Assembly: GCF_024171865.1 (NCBI RefSeq)
Contig: NZ_JAMTCN010000005.1
Coordinates: forward strand, 1 to 64,000
Source: Prauserella aidingensis
GTDB taxonomy: Bacteria > Actinomycetota > Actinomycetes > Mycobacteriales > Pseudonocardiaceae
DNA length: 64,000 bases
Direction: 5' to 3'
Both the position numbers and the translations under genes were made by a program. The notes beneath the pieces were generated by a model that was not told the DNA's origin, did no database searches, and worked only from the letters and a program-made list of their open reading frames with translations. Shown one piece after another: positions 47,596 through 55,942 of the stretch (the stretch's first letter is position 1; each line of letters opens with the position of its first letter).

Positions 47596-47805
47596 TCACT
47601 GATCGCGCTGCGACGGCAGGCTGGTCCGTCCCTCTTCGGGGTCCAGGCCCAGAGCGTCGAGGAGCATGGCGCAGTCCTCGGCATCGCGTGCCGCGGAGGC
47701 GATGGCGCGCACGGCCCGGCGGCGCTGGTCGTCGTTCGGTTCGTCGACGCGAGGCAGCGACGGTTGCGGGTTCTGAGTCGGAGCGGTCGGGCTGTGTGCG
47801 TTCAC
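47596..47805 (-). CDS. Small conserved actinobacterial-type protein
   Basis: 69 aa. A Pro-rich head, then QRRRAVRAIASAARDAEDCAMLLDALGLDPEEG, which has the look of a small folded helical unit. Function unknown. The GTG start has GGGGAG 6 nt upstream, an excellent ribosome binding site, which supports a real gene. Confidence 0.65.
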   Translation of the reverse strand: MNAHSPTAPTQNPQPSLPRVDEPNDDQRRRAVRAIASAARDAEDCAMLLDALGLDPEEGRTSLPSQRDQ

Positions 47806-47979
47806 GGTTTACTCCCCGAAAATCGTGTGCCGGCTGCGTGCTGCAGCTACCCGTTAAACGTACGAGCCACACGTTGTGTTTCCCGATCGGCCGGAAAATG
47901 TGCCGTGGGCAACTGAGGTCCGATGTGGACAGTAGGGTGCGGTGTCGGTACGCGGGTGGTACCGGAAGGTGGCTGTTGA

Positions 47980-48894
47980 TCAGGTGACTGCGTCGGTTCT
48001 GTCGCTGCGCTGCAGGTCGGCGTTACGGACGTCGTGGTAGCCGAATCCGCTCGCGGAGCCGTCGACGGCCTCGTGGGCGACGGGGCGGCCGGTGTCGGCG
48101 GGCCTTCCGGCGAACGGCCGCACGGGTGAGGTTCCGGCCGCCGAGGGGTGCACGGCGGTTGCGGGCGCGGTGGCCGAGGCCGGGTCGGCGGAGGCGCGGG
48201 CGTGCCGCATCGCCCCGACGAGGAGTACCGCGAGCAGGCACAAGTCCACCAGGAAGACGATCCGCTGCGTGAACCCGACCGGCACGGTCTCGGCGACCAC
48301 GGCGAACCCGGGCACGCCCGCCAGGGCGTCGGCGACGTAGCTGACACCGAACAGGGCCAGGCTGACGAGCGCGATCCGCAGCAGCCACGTCAATGCCGAG
48401 GCGACCCGGGCGAGCACGGGTGTGGCACGCAGGACGTCGAGCAGTGACAGCGCGATCGCGGGCAGGCTCGCGAACGCCACGACGCTCGCGTACTGGTGGA
48501 TGCGCCCGCTGACGGGGTCGATGTCCGAGCTGAACGTCGCCGGGAACAGCGCCGCGGTGGCCAGGCCCGTCGACGTCGCGTAGACGAGCGTCGACGTCGT
48601 CCTACTCACGGTCAGGCCCGCCGACAGCACGGAACCTCGTACCGCGATCACGCCGACCGCGGCGGACAACAGGCTCGCCTCGAGCATGCCGCCGCCTCGG
48701 TCGGTGAAGGCGTAGCGGCTCAGTGGATCCGTCAACGGGTCGAACGAGCTCACCGAGTGCAGGACGATCAGCGTGAACAGTGCCCAGCCGAGGCCCGCTG
48801 TCGCGGCGATCGTCCACGCTCGGGTACGCGCGACGTCCACGGTGTGGACCTTGGCGTGCGACGGCGGGCTGGGCATACGTACATCAAAACGCAT
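47980..48894 (-). CDS. DUF998 family membrane protein
   Basis: 304 aa. Six hydrophobic helices, e.g. IAATAGLGWALFTLIVLHSV, LLSAAVGVIAVRGSVLSAGL, VAFASLPAIALSLLDVL, LTWLLRIALVSLALFGVSYV and VFLVDLCLLAVLLVGAM; DPLTDPLSRYAF and HQYASVVAFASLPAIAL are DUF998-like. Residues 240-304 are a disordered cytoplasmic tail. Role unknown. An ATG six codons in (48876) is an alternative start. Confidence 0.8.
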   Translation of the reverse strand: MRFDVRMPSPPSHAKVHTVDVARTRAWTIAATAGLGWALFTLIVLHSVSSFDPLTDPLSRYAFTDRGGGMLEASLLSAAVGVIAVRGSVLSAGLTVSRTTSTLVYATSTGLATAALFPATFSSDIDPVSGRIHQYASVVAFASLPAIALSLLDVLRATPVLARVASALTWLLRIALVSLALFGVSYVADALAGVPGFAVVAETVPVGFTQRIVFLVDLCLLAVLLVGAMRHARASADPASATAPATAVHPSAAGTSPVRPFAGRPADTGRPVAHEAVDGSASGFGYHDVRNADLQRSDRTDAVT

Positions 48895-48939
48895 CGGGCA
48901 TAGCGGTGTGTTCCGGGTAAAACCCTGAGATCACCCGGA

Positions 48940-49725
48940 TCAGTGGGTGAAGTCGACCACCACGAGCGCCTGGTCGTCGTGGACCTTCGGCCGGGGCCAC
49001 CGGGTGCGCTCGGGGTCGGACCGCTCCGCGCTCCGCACGGCGTCGAGCACGGCCTGCGGACCGGAGGCACACGCGAGTCCGTACAGGCCGCGCCAGTCGA
49101 ACACCCCGTAGTCGTCGACACCTGCCGCGACGCCGTCGGTCGCGAGGACGAGCGCATGCACGTCGGCGCGTGGCCAGCGCACTCGGACGGCCTGCGTCGC
49201 CGCCGCCGGCACCGCCTCGGCCACCCAGAACCCGCCGTCGCGGTTGCGCAGCGCCTCCACCGCGCTACGGGTGCGCAGCCTGCCTGCGGCGCGCAGTTGC
49301 TGCAGCCGGTCGTCCGCGACGACCTCCACCCCGGCAGCCCCGAACTTGACCACCGGACTGTCGGCCAGTACCAGCACCTCGACCGTGTCGGCGGTCCAGC
49401 AGGCGAGTGCCACTGTGCTGGACGGACTCGCCCCCGGCTGCAGGTCGTGCACCCGCGCAGTGGTCGCGATCGCGTCCGCCAGTGCGGCCCCCGGGTCGAC
49501 CGAACGCAGCAACGCCTCGCGCAGATGTCCACCGAGTCGCTCCGCGTACCAGCCGCCACTCGGCAGGTCCGGGCGCTGCTCCGTCGCCCCGTCGAGCACG
49601 GCGACCGCTCCTGCGTCCCAGTCGTGTCCCGCCACGGAGTCGACCACGACGATCCGGTCCTCGGTCGGGCGCGGCTCGCCCGCGAGGCTCGTCCCCGCCT
49701 GTTCGGCGACCTCGATCCGCGGCAC
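48940..49725 (-). CDS. PP2C-like protein phosphatase domain protein
   Basis: About 261 aa. EDRIVVVDSVAGHDWDAGAVAVLDGATEQRPD has the PP2C-type D-G pair in a degenerate setting, SSTVALACWTADTVEVLVLADSPVVKF follows, and VHALVLATDGVAAGVDDYG carries the second metal Asp. It may be a Ser/Thr phosphatase or an inactive relative. GTG 49725 follows GTTGAC directly, like other genes here; a TTG at 49758 would add 11 residues. It shares a divergent control region with the HTH-ClpN pair. Confidence 0.75.
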   Translation of the reverse strand: MPRIEVAEQAGTSLAGEPRPTEDRIVVVDSVAGHDWDAGAVAVLDGATEQRPDLPSGGWYAERLGGHLREALLRSVDPGAALADAIATTARVHDLQPGASPSSTVALACWTADTVEVLVLADSPVVKFGAAGVEVVADDRLQQLRAAGRLRTRSAVEALRNRDGGFWVAEAVPAAATQAVRVRWPRADVHALVLATDGVAAGVDDYGVFDWRGLYGLACASGPQAVLDAVRSAERSDPERTRWPRPKVHDDQALVVVDFTH

Positions 49726-49740
49726 GTCAACCACCGTAGT

Positions 49741-49783
49741 GTCAACCAGAATTGACAACTGGCATATGTCAACCTAAGTTGAC
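49741..49783. promoter_or_regulatory. Paired GTCAAC inverted repeats and overlapping promoters
   Basis: GTCAAC-CAGA-ATTGAC (49741-49756) and the perfect GTCAAC-CTAA-GTTGAC (49768-49783) have centres 27 bp apart; a further GTCAAC is at 49726. TTGACA (49752-49757), 17 nt, TAAGTT (49775-49780) form a rightward promoter that predicts a start at the ATG 49787. The second inverted repeat overlaps the -10, so a bound protein would repress; the 69-aa HTH protein is the obvious candidate. Confidence 0.7.
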
Positions 49784-49786
49784 GTC

Positions 49787-49996
49787 ATGACGAACGCGAC
49801 CGAATTGGCGACCCAGGCGGGGGACAGCGACCCTCGCACGGGCCTGCGCGCCGTCGCGGCCCTGCGCAGGCTCCTCGAACGACTCGAAGCCGTGCAGGTC
49901 CGCGGCGCGCGGGTGCACGGCTGGTCGTGGCAGGAGATCGCCGACGAACTCGGAGTCAGCAGGCAGGCGGTTCACAAGAAACACGGGAGGCGATGA
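49787..49996 (+). CDS. Small HTH DNA-binding protein
   Basis: 69 aa. RTGLRAVAALRRLLERLEAVQVRGARVHGWSWQEIADELGVSRQAVHKKHGRR ends in a clean helix-turn-helix (WQEIADELGVSRQAVHKKH). It overlaps the Clp-N gene by ATGA, so both are co-expressed. Leaderless message likely. Probably an autoregulator acting on the GTCAAC repeats just upstream. Confidence 0.85.
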   Translation: MTNATELATQAGDSDPRTGLRAVAALRRLLERLEAVQVRGARVHGWSWQEIADELGVSRQAVHKKHGRR

Positions 49997-50544
49997 CCAT
50001 GTTCGAACGCTTCACGAAAGATGCCCGTGCGCTGGTCGCGACGGCCACCGAGCACGCCGAATCCGGCGACGCCGACCGCGTGGACGCACTGCACCTGCTC
50101 ACCGCGATCGTCGACCCGGGCCCTGCCGACACCGCCACGCCCGCTCTCGACCTGCTCGCCGCGGTCGACGTGGCACCCGCCGACATCGTCGGCCGGGTGG
50201 CCGAACTGCGCCGACACGGCGGCCTGAGCGACGTCGACCGGCGGGTCCTGCGTGACCTGGGAATCGACGTCGACACGGTCGTCGCCCACGTCGAGAACCA
50301 GCACGGTGAGGGGGTGCTGGCGGAAGGGACGACCGTGTCACCGGAGGGCGGCACTCGCCGGCGCCGCACGCGGTGGCACACCCCGTTCGGCTCCGACGCG
50401 AAACGCGTCCTCGAAGCGAGCCTCGAGCAGGCACGAGACATCCGCGACGACCGTGTCGGCAGCGAGCACGTCCTGCCGGCGCTGGCCACGGTGGCGGGAC
50501 CTGCCGCCGACGTCCTCGCGGACGCCGGCGCCTCCCCGGAATGA
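49993..50544 (+). CDS. Clp N-terminal-repeat domain protein
   Basis: 183 aa. MTMFERFTKDARALVATATEHAESGDADRVDALHLLTAIVDPG and FGSDAKRVLEASLEQARDIRDDRVGSEHVLPALATV are two Clp-N (ClpA/ClpC N-domain) repeats without any ATPase, so it likely binds adaptors or damaged proteins and modulates Clp protease. Linker residues 105-130 are Arg/Gly-rich. Overlaps the HTH gene. Confidence 0.85.
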   Translation: MTMFERFTKDARALVATATEHAESGDADRVDALHLLTAIVDPGPADTATPALDLLAAVDVAPADIVGRVAELRRHGGLSDVDRRVLRDLGIDVDTVVAHVENQHGEGVLAEGTTVSPEGGTRRRRTRWHTPFGSDAKRVLEASLEQARDIRDDRVGSEHVLPALATVAGPAADVLADAGASPE

Positions 50545-50586
50545 CTCCACCGGCAGTTGCGGCACCGCAGGCAGGCCGCGTGACGT

Positions 50587-51219
50587 TCACGGGCGTGGGC
50601 GCCACACGACCCGCGGCAGGAACAGCTGAGTCAGCGGCCCGATCGACAGGGCGAACAGCACGGTGCCGACACCCGCCGTGCCACCGAGCAGCCAGCCCGC
50701 CGCGAGCACGCATACCTCGAGGGCCGTTCTCACCAGCCGTACCGACAGGCCGGTGCGTGCCGTCAGTCCCGTGAACAGACCGTCCCGCGGGCCCGGGCCC
50801 AGGCGGGCGCCGACGTACATCGCCGTCGCCAGTCCGTTGAGCACGATCCCGCCGAGCAGCAGCGGGATCTGCACCGCGAGGTGCTCCTGCGGCGGCAGCA
50901 CCCAGCGCACCAGGTCGACCGACACGGCGATGAGCACGACGTTCGCGATCGTGCCGATGCCGGGACGTTGACGCAGCGGGATCCACAGCAACAGCACGGT
51001 CACCGCCGTCACGACGGTCACCGTGCCGAACGTCAGCCCGGTGCGGTGCATCAGGCCCTCGTGGAGCACGTCCCACGGGTTCAGGCCGAGCAGCGACCGC
51101 GACATCATCGCCATGCTCGTGCCGAACAGCACGAGTCCCACGACGAGCTGGGTCAGTCTTCGCGCCGGATCACGGCGCACCGTCACCGGATGGAGTTCGA
51201 ACTGCGCCGTGGTCGCCAC
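50587..51219 (-). CDS. YitT/YczE-like integral membrane protein
   Basis: About 210 aa, five helices: LTQLVVGLVLFGTSMAMMSRSLL, FGTVTVVTAVTVLLLWIPL, IGTIANVVLIAVSVDLVRWVL, LLGGIVLNGLATAMYVGARL and LEVCVLAAGWLLGGTAGVGTVLFALSIG. LGLNPWDVLHEGL and GARLGPGPRDGLFTGL are conserved in the YczE family. Function unknown. GTG 51219 was chosen because GATAGT lies 8 nt upstream; in-frame sequence further up is not family-like. Confidence 0.8.
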   Translation of the reverse strand: MATTAQFELHPVTVRRDPARRLTQLVVGLVLFGTSMAMMSRSLLGLNPWDVLHEGLMHRTGLTFGTVTVVTAVTVLLLWIPLRQRPGIGTIANVVLIAVSVDLVRWVLPPQEHLAVQIPLLLGGIVLNGLATAMYVGARLGPGPRDGLFTGLTARTGLSVRLVRTALEVCVLAAGWLLGGTAGVGTVLFALSIGPLTQLFLPRVVWRPRP

Positions 51220-51307
51220 ACGGACCACTATCGGATGACATCGGTGCCGCGGTCCACCGAGTTCACGCCGTGGGACGCGCGGCGAGGGCCGGGAGGTACA
51301 CAAGAGC

Positions 51308-51379
51308 GGAGCCGGTGCGCCGGGTCCCGGGGGTGCCGTCACTCCAGAAACGGCGCGGAAGACCCGGCGCACCGGCTCC
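51308..51379. terminator. Long perfect inverted repeat (19-bp stem)
   Basis: GGAGCCGGTGCGCCGGGTC (51308-51326) pairs perfectly with 51361-51379 around a 34-nt loop, followed at once by the hairpin TCCGTGTC-GCGT-GACACGGA (51381-51400). It lies downstream (minus-strand sense) of the gene ending at 51728, so it can terminate that transcript. The rest of 51220-51727 holds no supported gene. Confidence 0.7.
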
Positions 51380-51522
51380 ATCCGTGTCGCGTGACACGGA
51401 GTGCCGCCTGCGGAACCGGCATCGCCCCTCGCAATGCCGGTCCGCCCGGCGGCTAGGTGCGCAGCGTCGGCATCGTCCCGCCTGGCGCGGTGAGCGTGAC
51501 GATGCGGCGCGCACCCGAACAC

Positions 51523-51559
51523 GGCTCCGGCGCCGCGGGGGCAGCGCGGCGCCGGAGCC
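51523..51559. terminator. Strong 15-bp hairpin
   Basis: GGCTCCGGCGCCGCG (51523-51537) pairs perfectly with 51545-51559 around a 7-nt loop. It is the first strong hairpin met by transcripts leaving the gene that ends at 51728 on the minus strand, so it is the best terminator candidate, with the 51308-51379 stem as back-up. Confidence 0.75.
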
Positions 51560-51727
51560 AGGACCCGTCCCGGCCAGGCGCGGTAGGCCGGACGGGAAGT
51601 CGTCGATACATGCGGATTACCCCGAAACAGACACGTGTACGCGTCGCGTCACGCGCGATGGATCGCTACGGCAAGGGGCGGAACTGGCCCTCTGGGCACA
51701 GGTGCCCGACGAAGTCGCCGGTCGGGG

Positions 51728-53062
51728 TCAGTCCGGCGCGGTGGGAGGCAGCCCGAGGTGGACCGCGTCGACGTCGACGTCGCACGCGCTCACGGTGCCG
51801 ACGGCGCACGGCCGTTCGGTGGCGGGCGTCGACGGAAGAATGCCCTGCTGGGTGCGGGCACCCCCGTTGTCGCAGCTCGCGGCGGCGACCGACGTGGCGG
51901 GGGCCTGTGTCGGAACGACCGGCGCGGGGACGGTCGGAGCGGCATTCGACGCCTCCTCGTCGCGGTCCTGCGGCGACGAGGAGGGCTGATCGGGGGCCGT
52001 GGGGGCCGTGGCGGTCGAGGGCATCGGTGCCGCGGGCACCGCACGGGGCACGGCGGTCGAGCGGGCCGGGACGGGCCCTGCGGCCTCGACGTCGCCGGCC
52101 GGGGTCTCGGCGGGCCGGGCGGTCCCCGGTCCACCGCCCGTCGGCTCGGTGGGGGACTGCGTTGCCGGTGCCGGGGCGAGCGGCGGCGCGACGCGGTCCA
52201 CGGTGTCGGTGACGGTCCGCTCGACGTGCGTGACGCTGTCGCGGACGATGCGGTCGACCTGCTTCACCGTGCCGGTCACGCGTTGCAGCAGGCCGTCGTC
52301 GCGGTCACCGGCCAACCCGTGGACGACCGTGCCCGTCAGTCCCGTGACCAATCCACCGTCGGACGCCCCGTCCCGGGACGGCGCCGGCTCGGCGGCACCC
52401 GTGTCCGCCGGTCCGGGGGCAGCGGGATCAGCGGGGGTCGCGTCGGTGCCGGTGGTCGCATCCTCGGTCCCACCGGTCGCGGACTCGACGGTCGCGGACT
52501 CGATGACGGCCAGGGCGGTGGCCGCGGTGTCGCCGACGGCCGGTACGTCGGATGCGGGGTCCCCGGGTGCGGGGTCTTCGGGCGCGGCGTCCTCGGGTGC
52601 GCTGACCTCCGGCGCAGCGTGCTCGGCTGCGGCGCCCGCGGATGCACTCTCGGTCGTCGGTGCGGTGGCGGTCGTCGGAGTCACGGCCGTCGCCGACGGC
52701 GTAGTACCGGAACCGGCGCCGGGCCCCGCTGAACCCTCCGACACCGCTGAACCCTCCGACACCGCGGCAGAACCGTCGTCCTCCGCGGTCGCAGCGTCGG
52801 AAGCGGCGGTGGCGGCGTCCTCGGGGACGGCCGTGGCCCCGGAAGCGGACTCCGTGGCGGGACCGCTGGTCTCGGCAGCCGGGGCGGTGGCGGACGTGTC
52901 GGCGGAAGCGGTCACGGACGTGTCGGTGTCGTCGATGCCGTCGGCGGCGGGACCCGAGGCCGACGCCGACCCGGCGATCAGCATCCAGGCGATCAGTGCG
53001 AACGCGGCGACTACGCAGGCGCGCACCACGACGGCGCCGCGCACCCGCACCGTCGTTCCCAT
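51728..53062 (-). CDS. Exported low-complexity Ala/Thr/Pro/Glu-rich protein
   Basis: 444 aa, not recognised. Residues 1-36 form a signal peptide (basic head, VVVRACVVAAFALIAWMLIAG, then SASASG). The rest is Ala/Thr/Ser/Pro/Glu-rich with short repeats (SEGSAVSEGSAG; APEDAAPEDPAPGDPA). One part is less repetitive: GLVTGLTGTVVHGLAGDRDDGLLQRVTGTVKQVDRIVRDSVTHVERTVTDTVDRV, probably a coiled coil. The last 40 residues contain three Cys. It could be a cell-wall spacer protein. The composition makes the reading frame itself slightly uncertain. Confidence 0.65.
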   Translation of the reverse strand: MGTTVRVRGAVVVRACVVAAFALIAWMLIAGSASASGPAADGIDDTDTSVTASADTSATAPAAETSGPATESASGATAVPEDAATAASDAATAEDDGSAAVSEGSAVSEGSAGPGAGSGTTPSATAVTPTTATAPTTESASAGAAAEHAAPEVSAPEDAAPEDPAPGDPASDVPAVGDTAATALAVIESATVESATGGTEDATTGTDATPADPAAPGPADTGAAEPAPSRDGASDGGLVTGLTGTVVHGLAGDRDDGLLQRVTGTVKQVDRIVRDSVTHVERTVTDTVDRVAPPLAPAPATQSPTEPTGGGPGTARPAETPAGDVEAAGPVPARSTAVPRAVPAAPMPSTATAPTAPDQPSSSPQDRDEEASNAAPTVPAPVVPTQAPATSVAAASCDNGGARTQQGILPSTPATERPCAVGTVSACDVDVDAVHLGLPPTAPD

Positions 53063-53193
53063 CGCACTCTCCCGCGGTCTGGCCGTTGCCGGCGGTCGGC
53101 CGGTGGCCGGGATCGTCGCAGGTCCGGCCGCGATCTTTCTAGCACCGAGGCCGGGGGTTCCACCGATCGCGGGTGCGTGATCGGCCGAACGTC

Positions 53194-54360
53194 TCAGCCT
53201 CGACGTAGCTGGTGCAGGCGCTCCACAGCCTCGTCGAGAACCTCGTCGCGTTTGCTGAACGCGAACCGCAGCACGTGATTCCACCCGTCCGGGTGGTCGG
53301 TGAACACCTTGACGGGGACGGCCGCGACACCGGCGAGTTCGGGCAGGCGCCATGCCAGGTCCGCGGCGTCGGTGAAGCCGAGCGGGCGGACGTCGGCGCA
53401 CACGAAGTACGTGCCCGCACTTGGCCACACCGAGAAGCCGGCGTCGGTGAGGCCCTTGGACAGCCGGTCGCGTTTGGCCGCCAGCGACGTGCGCAGCTGT
53501 TCGACCCAGTCGAGCTCGTGCTCCAGCGCGTACGCCACCGCGGGCTGCAGCGGTCCGCCGGAGACGAACGTGAGGAACTGCTTCGTGGTCTTCACCGCGG
53601 CGACCAGCTCCGCGGGTGCGCACACCCAGCCGATCTTCCACCCGGTGCAGTTGAACGTCTTGCCCGCGCTCGAGATCGACACGGTGCGTTCGCGCATACC
53701 CGGCAGAGTCGCGAGCGGGGTGTGTGCGACGTCGTCGAACGTCAGGTGCTCGTACACCTCGTCCTGCACGGCGATCAGGTCGCTTTCGACGCACACCTCG
53801 GCGATGGCCGTCAGCTCGTCGTGGGTGAACACGGTGCCGGTCGGGTTGTGCGGCGAGTTGACGAGGACGGCGCGGGTGCGTGGGGTGACGGCCGCGCGCA
53901 GGGCGTCGATGTCGAGGGCGAACCGGGTTCCGTCGGAGGTCAGTGGCACGGTGCGGCGTTCGGCGCCTGCCATGGCGATCGCGGCGGCGTACGAGTCGTA
54001 GTACGGCTCGATGGCGATCACCTCGTCGCCGCGATCGGCCAGCGCGAGCAGGGACGCGGCGATCGCTTCCGTCGCCCCCGCCGTGACCAGCACCTCCGTG
54101 TCGGGGTCGTAGTGCAGGCCGTAGCGCGTGCGGTGCTCGGCGACGGCCCGGCGCAGTTCGGGTCGCCCCGGCCCCGGCGGGTACTGGTTCGCACCGCCGT
54201 ACAGGGCGTCCCGGGCGGCGTCGAGCATCCCCGCGGGACCGTCGGTGTCCGGGAACCCCTGGCCGAGGTTGACCGCGCCGGTCCGCGTGGCCAGTGCCGT
54301 CATCTCGGCGAAGACGGTCGACGTGAACGGTTGGAGGCGAGCAGCGAGAGGTGGGCGCAC
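53194..54360 (-). CDS. Class I/II PLP aminotransferase (DapC/kynurenine-aminotransferase-like)
   Basis: 388 aa. VNLGQGFPDTDGPAGMLDAARDAL, NQYPPGPGRPELRRAVAEH, VLVNSPHNPTGTVF (Asn of the PLP site), QDEVYEHLTFD and SISSAGKTFNCTGWKIGW (PLP lysine in SSAGKTF). Family I-gamma enzymes include N-succinyl-DAP aminotransferase and kynurenine/methionine aminotransferases; substrate not decided here. GTG 54360 abuts a palindrome shared with the divergent DUF445 gene. Confidence 0.92.
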   Translation of the reverse strand: MRPPLAARLQPFTSTVFAEMTALATRTGAVNLGQGFPDTDGPAGMLDAARDALYGGANQYPPGPGRPELRRAVAEHRTRYGLHYDPDTEVLVTAGATEAIAASLLALADRGDEVIAIEPYYDSYAAAIAMAGAERRTVPLTSDGTRFALDIDALRAAVTPRTRAVLVNSPHNPTGTVFTHDELTAIAEVCVESDLIAVQDEVYEHLTFDDVAHTPLATLPGMRERTVSISSAGKTFNCTGWKIGWVCAPAELVAAVKTTKQFLTFVSGGPLQPAVAYALEHELDWVEQLRTSLAAKRDRLSKGLTDAGFSVWPSAGTYFVCADVRPLGFTDAADLAWRLPELAGVAAVPVKVFTDHPDGWNHVLRFAFSKRDEVLDEAVERLHQLRRG

Positions 54361-54374
54361 GAGGATCGATCCTC
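54361..54374. promoter_or_regulatory. Palindrome GAGGATCGATCCTC in a divergent promoter
   Basis: Perfect 14-nt palindrome in the 29-nt space between the aminotransferase GTG (54360, minus) and the DUF445 GTG (54390, plus). GACAAT (54378-54383) then lies 6 nt before the plus-strand GTG, so that message is probably leaderless. A protein bound at the palindrome would touch both promoters. Confidence 0.6.
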
Positions 54375-54389
54375 ACGGACAATGCGGGT

Positions 54390-55733
54390 GTGGAGCAACC
54401 GAGTGACGACGTGACATCCGGCGCCGGGACGTCCGGTGGGCGGGCCGCCGGCGGGCCGGCACCGGGACGGGTGCCCTCCGACGGCCTTGCCGGTGAGGAG
54501 GCGAAACGGCAGAGCCTGCGCCGGATGAAGCAGGTGGCGCTCGCGTTCCTGTTCGGCGCTGCGGTCGTGTTCCTGCTGGCCAGGTGGGCCGAGAGCGAAG
54601 GCTGGCCTGCGTGGGTCGGGTACGTGCGCGCGGCCGCCGAGGCCGGGATGATCGGCGGGCTCGCCGACTGGTTCGCGGTCACCGCGTTGTTCCGGCATCC
54701 ACTGGGGATCAAGATCCCGCACACGGCGATCATCCCGAACAAGAAGAACGTGCTGGGCGAGAGCCTGGGCGATTTCGTCGGCGCGAACTTCCTGTCCGAA
54801 CCGGTCGTGCGGGACAAGCTGCAGCGCCTCGAGGTGTCACGGCGCACGGGCGAGTGGCTGGCCGTCTCCGACAACGCCGAGCGGGTGACGTCGGAACTGT
54901 CGACCGTCGTGCGCGGCGCCGTCACGGTGCTGCGCGACGAGGACGTGCAGGCCGTGATGGAACAGGCCGTCGTCCGCCGCGTCGTCGACCGCGAATGGGG
55001 GCCGCCGCTCGGCAAGCTTCTCGAACAGGTGCTGACCGACGGTGCTCACTACCGGTTCGTCGACCTCATGTGCGACCGCGCGTACGACTGGGTGCGCACC
55101 AACCACGCCACCGTGTTGCGGGTGGTGTCGGAGCGGGCGCCGTCGTGGTCGCCGCGGTTCGTGGACGAGATGCTGGCCGACAAGGTGTACGGCGAGGTCC
55201 TGACGTTCGCGTGGGCGGTGAAGACCGACGTCAACCATCCGATGCGGCTGGCGCTCGACCGGTTCGCGAGCGAGTTCGCCCAGGACCTGCAGAAGGATCC
55301 GGAGACGATCGCGCGCGCGGACGCCGTGAAGCGCCAGCTCGTCGAACATCCCGAGGTGAAGAAGCTGATCGGCTCGGCGTGGGCGACGGCGAAGGACATG
55401 CTGCTCACGGCCGCCGAGGACCCGTCGAGCGAACTGCGGACGCGGGTGCGGGACGGGCTGCAGACGCTGGGCGGCCGATTGCAGGCGGACGCGGAGCTGG
55501 CCAGGAAGGTCGACGGCTGGGTGGAGGACGTGGCCGCACACGTCGTGCGGCGCTACTCGCGGGAGATCACGACGATCATCACCGACACCGTGGAGCGCTG
55601 GGACGCCGAGGAGACCGCACGCAAGGTCGAGCTCCAGGTGGGCCGCGACCTGCAGTTCATTCGCATCAACGGCACGGTGGTCGGTGCGCTGGCCGGCCTG
55701 GTCATTTACACGATCGGCGAGCTGCTCTTCTGA
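54390..55733 (+). CDS. DUF445 family membrane-anchored protein
   Basis: 447 aa. After a disordered head, KQVALAFLFGAAVVFLLARW is TM1; AAAEAGMIGGLADWFAVTALFRHPLGIKIPHTAIIPNKKNVLGESLGDFVGANFL is the DUF445 signature. A long helical region with SREITTIITDTVERWDAEETARKVELQVGRDLQFIRINGTVVGALAGLVIYTIGELLF ends in a second membrane helix, placing the helical part between two anchors. Function unknown; widespread in actinobacteria. Confidence 0.9.
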   Translation: MEQPSDDVTSGAGTSGGRAAGGPAPGRVPSDGLAGEEAKRQSLRRMKQVALAFLFGAAVVFLLARWAESEGWPAWVGYVRAAAEAGMIGGLADWFAVTALFRHPLGIKIPHTAIIPNKKNVLGESLGDFVGANFLSEPVVRDKLQRLEVSRRTGEWLAVSDNAERVTSELSTVVRGAVTVLRDEDVQAVMEQAVVRRVVDREWGPPLGKLLEQVLTDGAHYRFVDLMCDRAYDWVRTNHATVLRVVSERAPSWSPRFVDEMLADKVYGEVLTFAWAVKTDVNHPMRLALDRFASEFAQDLQKDPETIARADAVKRQLVEHPEVKKLIGSAWATAKDMLLTAAEDPSSELRTRVRDGLQTLGGRLQADAELARKVDGWVEDVAAHVVRRYSREITTIITDTVERWDAEETARKVELQVGRDLQFIRINGTVVGALAGLVIYTIGELLF

Positions 55734-55738
55734 CGCGG

Positions 55739-55806
55739 CACCGTCCGGTGGGCACCGTCCGGTGGGCACCGTTCGTCGGGCGTCCGGTGGGGCGCCGTCC
55801 GGTGGG
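55739..55806. repeat. Degenerate 14-bp tandem repeats downstream of DUF445
   Basis: CACCGTCCGGTGGG occurs at 55739-55752 and 55753-55766, a variant at 55767-55780, and two further shifted copies to about 55806. CCGTCCGG/CCGGACGG-like cores can pair, so it might also terminate the DUF445 message. No gene is supported in 55734-56029. Confidence 0.8.
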
Positions 55807-55942
55807 CCGGCGGCCGCTCACGGGCGGGTGGCTGTGGGACGTGTGGTGCCGGCTCGCCGGTTGCCCTGCGTGATCGCGAACCGACGGAACGAGCCGGTCC
55901 GGTCCACTCGAAGCATGGTCCAGCCCACCCGGGAGGGTGAGG

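Noticed and set aside
51728-55015. Single 1095-aa frame on the minus strand across the exported-protein gene, aminotransferase and DUF445 regions
   Set aside because: Only the part from 53062 down starts with a signal peptide and sensible start; the upstream extension is the shadow of real genes in other frames.
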